The position numbers and the translations under genes are program-made. Below are positions 57,055 to 64,000 of a stretch of 64,000 nt of DNA, piece after piece (the stretch's first letter is position 1; every line of letters starts with the position of its first letter). The notes below the pieces were generated by a model. It was not told the origin of the DNA and did no database searches. It saw only the letters and a list, made by a program, of their open reading frames with translations. The DNA comes from Rhizomys pruinosus (lineage: Eukaryota; Chordata; Mammalia; Rodentia; Spalacidae). The stretch lies in NCBI GenBank assembly GCA_009823505.1, contig VZQC01013287.1, positions 2,946,504 through 3,010,503 of the forward strand. Reading direction: 5' to 3'.

Positions 57055-57232
57055 GGGCTGGAGAGATAGCTCAGAGATTAAGAGCACTTCTTGTTCTTTC
57101 AGAGGACCTGAGTTCAATTCCTAGCACCCATATCAGGCAGCTCACTATTGTAAACTCCAGCTCCAGGGGATCTGCTGCCCTCTTCTGGCCTCTGCAGGCA
57201 CTCCCCACAAACATATAAATAATAAAATAAGC
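57055..57232 (+). mobile_element. B2 SINE, old
   Basis: GGGCTGGAGAGATAGCTCAG head to an ATAAATAATAAAATAAG tail. Confidence 0.9.
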
Positions 57233-57814
57233 AATACAGCAAAATATTGGTCTCCCTGAGACAAGCAAGACTCCTCTGTCAATATCAGCTACACCTCAAC
57301 AGCCTGGAGATACTGTGCAACAGTGGCAGCCAAGTGTCTATATATATCCCAAATCTATTTGGCTATTAGCTCTCTCCTTGGAGGAATAACTCACAGCGGA
57401 TGCCACAAGCTTATGTCCTCTAGTGGTTAGGAGATGTTATAAGCCACAATAAGAACTTGTCACCCTTTATAGAGAAACCACAGTTTGCGGATTAGCATAC
57501 CATCCAAGCATCTGTGTCTATGCTCACAGCTTAGCTTGACATAATAATTGGTACTGCTTAAATGCCTGTACATCCAATAGCTTGTGCTTTGTTAGTATGA
57601 CTAAAAAGGGTATCACTGGGAAAGCTGTCAATCCATGAAGGGAAACAACCTGAACAGACTGGAGTCCAAAATGACAACTCCAAAGAAATTAGACTGTTTT
57701 CTTCTCACCCACTTGTGCCCCTTTCCCAAAGCCCAGGGAACAAACTGCGGAAGAGGAGGCATGGTAGATTGTAAGGGCTGTGGAGAGATAAGGGTGAATC
57801 ATGAGACTACAGGA
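57233..57814. other. Unassigned unique sequence
   Basis: Nothing recognised. Confidence 0.45.
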
Positions 57815-58055
57815 ATATAGTCTGGACTCCTGATTGATCAACATGCCTGTGCATACAAGCTTCTCCAACTGGACTATGGGAACCTTGGGTTGTTCAAACT
57901 TTGGACATAGATACTTGCAAAATGCACCAGTTACCTAATTGTATGACATACTGAGTAACATCAATGTTATCTGCAAACAACTGTGTCATTATATTGTAGA
58001 ATCCCTTAAAAAAATAAAATAAATCTTTACAAAATGAAAAAATTAGGAAGTTTAA
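57815..58055 (+). mobile_element. L1 3' UTR fragment
   Basis: Inverted match of 53558-53862: CTGATTGATCAACATGCCTG, CACCAGTTACCTAATTGTAT, then GTAGAATCCCTTAAAAAAAT and an A-rich tail. Confidence 0.85.
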
Positions 58056-58539
58056 CATTGTTCTCCTATAAATCTGCCAGGGAACACGCAAGGAAAATTT
58101 TCACCATAGGCAGGAAAATGTGGAGTCATTTTTCTGAAAATAGATGGGCCCTGATAAGTACTTACTGAATAAATAATAGATAAAATCACACCTTTACTCA
58201 GTGAAGAGCAGGGGTTAACCTCGCACTCCCATGAAATTCTGTGTTCCATTTACCTAAAGCAAGGTTTCCTATGTTCCAGCCATTCAAGTACCTCTGAGGT
58301 GCTTCTTGACAAAACCAAGTACTGGGCATATTTCCTTCAATAAAGCCATGATTAGCCCCATTCTAAGCAATAGAATCTGTGAAGTTTGATGTGATTTACC
58401 TATTTGTCACATTAAACCTGAAATTCCATGTGTTCTGGTGAATGTGCATATAAAAACAATACATACAGTAATTTATAAAGTACATCTGGCTGGGAATTGT
58501 GGTAAATATTTTTTAAGCCAATTTTTTTATCGAAGCTCT
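58056..58539. other. Unassigned unique sequence
   Basis: Nothing recognised. Confidence 0.45.
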
Positions 58540-58680
58540 GTGTGTGGTAAATATCTTTAATTCCAGTACTCAGAAAGTAGAGGCAAGTGGATCTGTGTGA
58601 GTTTGAGGCTAGTCTTGTCTATATAGTGAGTTCCATGCCTGCCAGGGGTACAAAGCGAGACCCTGTTTAAAAATAAAAAA
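58540..58680 (+). mobile_element. B1 SINE, decayed
   Basis: GTGTGTGGTAAATATCTTTA, GTGTGAGTTTGAGGCTAG and AAGCGAGACCCTGTTTAAAA blocks. Confidence 0.7.
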
Positions 58681-58869
58681 GCCAAAACAAAACTAAAAGT
58701 CCAAAAGCTAAAATATGAAGTTGATCAATGTATCAATTAAGTCCCTCCTTGCTCATGTGTATAACATGCTTTAGAAAGCACTGACGTGGCAAGCATTGTG
58801 TTCGAATTATGTAATATAGCAATTATAATTTCATCATTTTAAAATATTTATTATTACAATTATTATTGC

Positions 58870-58908
58870 TATTGTGTATATGTGTGTATGATGTGTGTGT
58901 ATGTGTAT

Positions 58909-58977
<69 letters not shown>

Positions 58978-59075
58978 TGTTCTCTACTTCCACTGTCAGT
59001 CCTAGGAATTGAACTCAGGTTGTCAGGCTTGAACATCAAGCGCTCTTACCCAGTGGGCAAGAGGCCCTTGTCTCT
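58870..59075 (-). mobile_element. B3-type SINE with (GA)n tail
   Basis: Head near 59075 (GGGCCTCTTGCCCACTGGGT on the minus strand), CTGACAACCTGAGTTCAAT, and a tail expanded to (GA)n at 58910-58974. Confidence 0.7.
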
Positions 59076-59283
59076 CTTTGAATGCAGCTGTTTCTTGTCT
59101 TCTTGGCCTCTTCTTTCCTCTGGATCTTGTCTCCTTTCTTGAGGTCTTTCTTCATCCCCTTTCCATGCTCTCCTGTCCTTTGGTTCAGCGTTCATGTTTC
59201 CTTTTCCCCAGTGTGCTCAGGGAAACTTCTTGGGGATTGCGCCTCATTTCAGACTGACCTCTGGGAAACCACATGGAAGTTGA

Positions 59284-59418
59284 CTGACATTTGATGAATA
59301 ATAAGACCTTCGTGTTCCTGTCTTTCTGGGACTTGGGGCTTGAGGGAAATCAACTGGCATTTAATGAATAACAATACCTTTGTGTTCTGTCTTTCTGGGA
59401 CTTAGGGCTTGAGGAATA
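59284..59418. repeat. Two-copy tandem duplication of about 70 bp
   Basis: CATTTGATGAATAATAAGAC (59288) and CATTTAATGAATAACAATAC (59358) start the two copies. Both end in TTTCTGGGACTT(G/A)GGGCTTGAGG. Confidence 0.85.
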
Positions 59419-60387
59419 TCGAAATGTATTGTTTTTTCTATTCCATCCTTACAGTCAGCCTTCTCCGAGGAAATGACACATGAACACAGAAAGCCCAATA
59501 TATAAAAACACATTTAATCCATTATCCCTTGAGGAGCATAATAGAGTGTTCTGCTCTGGCACCGTAACGGCGGCCATACCTGTAGAGGAGGATGGGCTAA
59601 TCTTCATGAAATCTTTCCCTTATTAAACATTCCTGGGGAAGTGGCTCAAGCTTCATTTCTTCATTTAGTGCTGGCTGTGAACACTCAATTTCCAATTAGT
59701 TACAACCTGGTGCCATGGCGAAAACCCAGTTATTTATAGCAGATTACATGTTTTAAAACTGGCCTGCAGAAGATCAGGCTTGAAACCTCTTGTCATTATG
59801 CATTTTCTGCCTTCAATTCCTGTATCATTTCTCTGGTCCTTTAATGCCTTTGGAGACTTTAAAAATGTTTTTTAAATTCCTTGGACTTGAAGACCTCAGA
59901 AATATTTGCTTTAAATGAAAGTTGTTTTGTAATTATGAACATAGTACAGAAAGTTAAAAACATCTAAAAGAATTTTAGCAATTAAATTTTATTTGGTAAT
60001 ACTTGCATAATACTTTCAAAATCATATGGATTAAAAAAATCAACATAACCTATGATAACCCAGACATGGGTGAAAACTAAACAAAAGGAATACAATTCTC
60101 TACACCTTCTTTTATGGAGAAAATTAAGCATATTCCATCTTAATAGCAGCTAATCCTAAAGAGACTAATAGAAGACTCGGGGCCCCCTGGGGAGGAATGG
60201 GTGCTCTGCATTTACTGTGGCTCCCCAAAGAGTCTCTCTCTGACGGGAAGCAGATGGAAACCCCTCAGGGATGCAGATTCCTGCTGTACTTCTCACAGGG
60301 CCACACTGTGCTTTGGAAATGACATAATGACATCAGCCATGAAAGAAATCAGTGACTGGAGTTTCAGATATCATAGAAGGCTTTTTG
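59419..60387. other. Unassigned unique sequence, possibly regulatory
   Basis: No repeat recognised. AT-rich with homeodomain-like motifs (TTCCAATTAGTTACAA at about 59690) and a GTAACGGCGGCCAT core at 59565-59578. No exon. Confidence 0.4.
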
Positions 60388-60590
60388 CTGGTGAACTTCT
60401 GCTCGAAACAGTAAACTTCTGCATCAAGAATTTTGAGAGAGACTGAGAAAAAGATGAAAAACATGTTTGGCAGAATGCCTGAGCTCTGGTGGGGTGGGGA
60501 GCGGGAAGGGGCCACAGGTCTAGATTTGATTTGAAATTTTGTATGCAATGCACAGAGCTTCAATAAAAAATTGGCTTTGGAAAAAAAAAA
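60388..60590 (+). mobile_element. L1 3' UTR, 5'-truncated
   Basis: GTGAACTTCTGCTC, GTTTGGCAGAATGCCTGAGC and GGGCCACAGGTCTAGATTTG match the L1 3' UTR at 14762-14900. It ends with AATAAAAAATTGG and an A-tract (60580-60590). TTTTTGCT on both sides suggests a target duplication. Confidence 0.88.
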
Positions 60591-61235
60591 AGAATTTTTG
60601 CTTTGGTGTGTGTGTGTGTATAGGCCCAAAGATGGCGGGAACAATTGACAAATTCTGTCTCATAACATCTTTCCTAGGTGTCTCAATACATTGACCTTAT
60701 CAGGACCATCCAGTTTGATTTTGAATTTCTTGTGTATTTCTTTTTGAAAACAAATGTAAACCAACAGTTGAGAATCAGTTGGGCCTCGTACATGGAATAC
60801 AGTGTTGAGAGGAACTAAGAAGAACTAAAGTATTTTTTTTAATATAGCTTTTACTATATATAAACAGGTTTATCTCTTGGAAAACCCAAAGATGACTTAG
60901 TGCAGTACATAGATTAGCATTTCTCACTGGAGAAAAGATTAGATTGTTTCACTTTAACACATAGGTTTACTACACATGAATTAATGCTGTTGTTGTTTTT
61001 TGTTTTTCATTCTTTTACTTCTAAAATTTTACTGAAAAAGTCTTAAACAAATGTGGAAGAAATTCAAAAATTGAGAAATATTTTATGAGTCACTATTAAT
61101 ACATGTATTGGTATTTATCTTGTGTTTTGCCCAAAATAAATTGAGTGAACTTTCAATGTAGGGGTAGTTCATTTGAGTAAGTCAGTTTAATTCTCCATTT
61201 ACTTCTTTTTAAATGGATGCTCTTTCAAGAAAACA
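60591..61235. other. Unassigned AT-rich sequence
   Basis: Short (TG)n at 60606-60620; otherwise nothing recognised. Confidence 0.45.
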
Positions 61236-61515
61236 GGGCTGGAGGGATACCACAGTCTTTAAAGTACTGATGTGCAAGCAACGAGGATGTAAGCTTGATC
61301 CCTGGACCCCAAATAAAAAGGTCTGGAATGATGGCATGCACTTGTAAGCCCAGTGATGGGGAGAAGGAGGCAGGCAAATCCCTGGGGCCAGGTAGCCCAG
61401 CTTAATATGTGAGCTTCAGGCCACTGAGAGATCCTATCTCAAAACCACAAAGTACAAGGCACTTGAAGAAGAACAGCATCCAAAGCTGAGGTTGTCCTCT
61501 GTTCTTCATACAAAC
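61236..61515 (+). mobile_element. B4-like composite SINE
   Basis: GGGCTGGAGGGATACCACAG head, CTTGATCCCTGGACCCCA, a B1-like middle (GGAGGCAGGCAAATCCCTGG, GAGATCCTATCTCAAAA) and a GTTGTCCTCTGTTCTTCAT end. Same plan as 47213-47534. Confidence 0.7.
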
Positions 61516-61559
61516 TTGTACACTCACTCATCTAATCAAGTGCCCCTTCCCACTACAAA

Positions 61560-61612
<53 letters not shown>
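61560..61612. repeat. (GA)n microsatellite
   Basis: About 24 AG units at 61563-61611. Confidence 0.95.
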
Positions 61613-61615
<3 letters not shown>

Positions 61616-61856
61616 ATATACCTCATGAGTAGCTCTTAGAATTTCAGAAGACCGAGTTCTTCTTGCTGCTGTGATCAACTCATCGGATTCCAGTGTAGAC
61701 TGAAGACTAGCAGATCTCCCAGAATCCATCAGGCCTTTCTTTGGTGCCAATTGGGGTGCCACCTTCATGAACTGAACTACAGCCTAGATTTCCAGCTTCT
61801 CCAGTGCAGTGCAGCTATTGTTGGACTACTTGGACTCTATCCCATGAGCTAATGTA

Positions 61857-61899
<43 letters not shown>

Positions 61900-61901
61900 A
61901 T
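61613..61901 (+). mobile_element. Old interspersed repeat 3' half with (TCTA)n
   Basis: GATTTCCAGCTTCTCCAGTG, TTGTTGGACTACTTGGACTC and GAGCTAATGTAATC precede (TCTA)n at 61857-61899. Similar to the 3' half of 24930-25412. Class uncertain. Confidence 0.4.
61857..61900. repeat. (TCTA)n microsatellite
   Basis: About 11 tetranucleotide units. Confidence 0.95.
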
Positions 61902-61940
61902 CTATTGTCTGTCTATCCAAATATTTGTTCTTTAGAGCAC

Positions 61941-62348
61941 TGTGCTGGATAGCTTTAGTGTCAACTTGACACACCTGGGTTGAGGGAGCCTCAACTGGGG
62001 AATTGGCTCCATTGGATTGGCCTGTGGCCACATCTGTGGAGTATTGTCTTGATTGTCAAGCAGTGGGGGGGGGCCCAGCCCACAATGAGTGGTGCCACCC
62101 TGGGCAGGTTGTTGTGTACCATATAAGAGGGCAGGCTGGGCATGAGCCAGGGGAGCAAGCCAGTGAACAGCATTCCTCCATGGCCTGTGCTTCAGCTCCT
62201 GCCTCCAGGTTCCTGCCCTGAGTTCCTGCCTTGGGCTCCCTAAGTGATGAACTGTGACCCAGGAGATGTAAGCTGAATAAACCCTTTCCTCCCCAAGTTG
62301 GTGTCTGTCAGAGTGTTTTGTCACAGCAATGGAAGACAAACTACAACA
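61941..62348 (+). mobile_element. MaLR/ERVL-type 5' LTR
   Basis: 408 bp from TGTGCTGGATAGCTTTAGTG to ...AAACTACAACA, with TG...CA ends and an AATAAA at about 62276. Very similar to the solo LTR at 28729. Followed directly by a primer-binding-like TTGGTACCAGAAGAGTGG (62353-62370). Non-coding. Confidence 0.82.
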
Positions 62349-63335
62349 GAAATTGGTACCAGAAGAGTGGAGTATTGCTGCAACAGACCTGACCTTGGTG
62401 TTTTGGGGAAGGATTGTGGAAGCATTTGGAATTTTGGGCTAGAAAAATCATTGGATGCCTAAAGATCATGGCTGTGGAACTTGAAACCATTTTGCTGAAG
62501 GAGTTGTAGAAGATAAAGGCCTGGCTTGTGAAGTTTCTAGTTTCAAAGGGAAGCAGAGATCATCAAGACTGTGTAATCTGTGGGTTCTGGTCAGCTGGGA
62601 CTGAAGAATCAGCTGTAAGTAACAAAAGACCAGAACCTGAAGTGAAATCTTTGTTGTACTGGGACAATTGATGCTGGTTAGCTGGGGCTAAAAAATCAGC
62701 TGTAACAAGAGACCAGCATCACTGTGGTGAAATATTCTGGGAAAAATTTCTTCAGGGTCAGCACACAGAAGCTATGTTCCAGAAGGGGCCCGAGCCTCCA
62801 TGTCAAGCCAGAAGCAGGACTTGGTAACGTGTAAGAGTCTCCTATATGGTTCCAGTGTTGAAAGCATGAAGGGGTCACAGAGAGCAGCTGAGGCCTGGCC
62901 CTATGAGAGGCCAGGAAAGGCCACTGGTCAGAGTGTGGCCTTGGTTGCAGTGAAGACCCCAGGATTCCAGGGGTCAGGAAGAGAAGCTGAGGTTTTACAT
63001 CAGGAGAGGTCAGAAGCAACCTCAGTTTCAGTGGTGACCCCAGCTTTTTGGAGATGCTGGGACCATGGGGTGACCACCAAAAGCAACGGCAGGTGCGGAA
63101 TGGAGTCAGCCTGGGCCTGTGAGATGAGCTGTGTGTGCCCAGATGGCAGAGTCAGAGAAGGGGAGCTGCCAAAACCCTTTGGAGCCAAGAAGATCATGAG
63201 TGAATCCCGAGTGTCCAGCCTTGAGCTACTTGCTAGACTTAGGTTTTGTTTGAGTGTGCCTGATTCTTCCCTTTGAAATAAGATGGTATTGTTTTGGATT
63301 TTACAGCAGCCAAAATTGGGCTGTGCTACCCATTT
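62349..63335 (+). mobile_element. MaLR-type internal region, non-coding
   Basis: Starts with the primer-binding-like site and GGAGTATTGCTGCAACAGAC, then GGAAGCATTTGGAATTTTGG, the layout known for MaLR internal sequence, which generally encodes no functional protein. A 158-codon open frame (62800-63276) has no gag, protease or polymerase motif that I can see. No 3' LTR is visible before the window ends, so it may be truncated or interrupted near 63335. Confidence 0.65.
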
Positions 63336-64000
63336 CTGCAATTCTGTGCTAGGTTTTGTTCACTGAGCTTGCATGAGTCTTGTACATGTGGATACCAATG
63401 CTGAAAGTTCATATGAACAGGACCTTGTAGGATTCATTTCCATTTGGTCTTGCACCACCAACCTCCCTGGCTTTTTCAGTCTTTCTGTCCCACTTCTGCA
63501 ATGTTCCCTGAGCCCTGGGTGGATGAAGCTGAATATAAGTGACTTGTCCATGGAACCAGACTCTGTAGACTCCTAATCTCCATAGTTTGGCCACTTAGTT
63601 TCTGGCCTCCTGTAGCATGGGGCAGCTTCCTTGACAAGAATTAAGTGGTAATTAATGCCTTCTTGGGTCTTTGTTCTATATTGCTTGGGGATTATGTGTA
63701 GAGGTTGCATTGTAGATGTGTCTCCGAGGTATGAGCCATTCACAGACCATGTCTCTGTGTGTGTCTAGTTGTGGAACTCTGTACTATTCTCATGTGGTGC
63801 AAAAGAAGCTTCTTTTCTGAATGGTGTCTGGGATATTTGTCTATAAATATAAGGATACCTCTTTTGTAGTTAGTAAGATATTACCTTGGCCTAGGGATAT
63901 CTCAACCTAGGGGATTTCTCTTTTATCTATGACCAGAGTTCCAGCCTGCCATGCATAGACGTGGGTGGCCTCTGCAGAGCAGCTGAAGTGCATAGTAAGG
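63336..64000 (-). mobile_element. L1 3' UTR-like sequence, antisense, continues beyond window
   Basis: CAATGTTCCCTGAGCCCTGG (about 63500) and the following text parallel 6245-6300 in the antisense L1 3' UTR block there. Boundaries uncertain. Confidence 0.4.

Noticed and set aside
62800..63276. 158-codon plus-strand open frame as a retroviral-type gene
   Set aside because: It lies in MaLR-type internal sequence, which is generally non-coding, and I see no gag, protease or polymerase motif.

Overview
This is nuclear DNA of a muroid (mouse-like) rodent. The main evidence is the repeat population: dozens of B1, B2, B3/B4-type and ID SINEs, L1 LINEs with rodent-type 5' UTRs, and MaLR/ERVL-type LTRs. 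B2 and B4 restrict the host to mouse-related rodents. The B2 variants and L1 3' UTRs do not look like the house mouse or rat consensus as I remember them, so a cricetid or other muroid is my inference, not a proof. I see no bacterial operons, no CRISPR array, no functional tRNA or rRNA gene, and no convincing exon set of a cellular protein-coding gene. The window looks intergenic or intronic.

Layout. 1-973: L1 5' end (minus strand). 974-9215: old unique DNA with scattered B1/B2/B3 copies, a diverged LTR and an antisense L1 3'UTR-like block (5710-7290). 9216-15019: a near full-length L1 (plus strand) with promoter monomers, ORF1, ORF2, poly(A) and a 13-bp target duplication. 15033-22100: mostly unique, with MaLR-type LTRs and a probable inverted L1 3' end (18245-20165). 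22172-24030: 5'-truncated L1 (minus) carrying a B2. 24260-37944: mostly unique DNA with LTR fragments, a solo LTR inside an ancient L1 (28440-29265), an ID element and a B2-B1 chimera. 37945-39100: a 48-bp minisatellite of about 24 copies. 39101-43590: unique DNA including a CpG-dense patch near 42.4 kb and one ambiguous base at 41511 in a B1 tail. 43600-50332: very SINE-dense, with a direct segmental duplication (46258-46981 and 49478-50204). 50333-55300: a long L1 (minus) that has lost its 3' third and carries nested B2 and L1 insertions. 55459-64000: a B2-B1 dimer, further SINEs, L1 3' ends, microsatellites, and an LTR plus internal region at 61941-63335.

The most interesting signals are structural. 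They are: a roughly 725-bp duplication whose second copy sits between two inverted B1 elements and abuts an L1 missing its 3' end; a B2-B1 dimeric SINE bounded by one shared 17-bp target duplication; a B2 subfamily defined by an internal tandem duplication; three unrelated L1 5' UTR types in one window; and a homogenised 48-bp minisatellite open in five of six reading frames. All long reading frames fall in repeats and are better explained as LINE remnants, SINE translations or minisatellite periodicity than as cellular genes.
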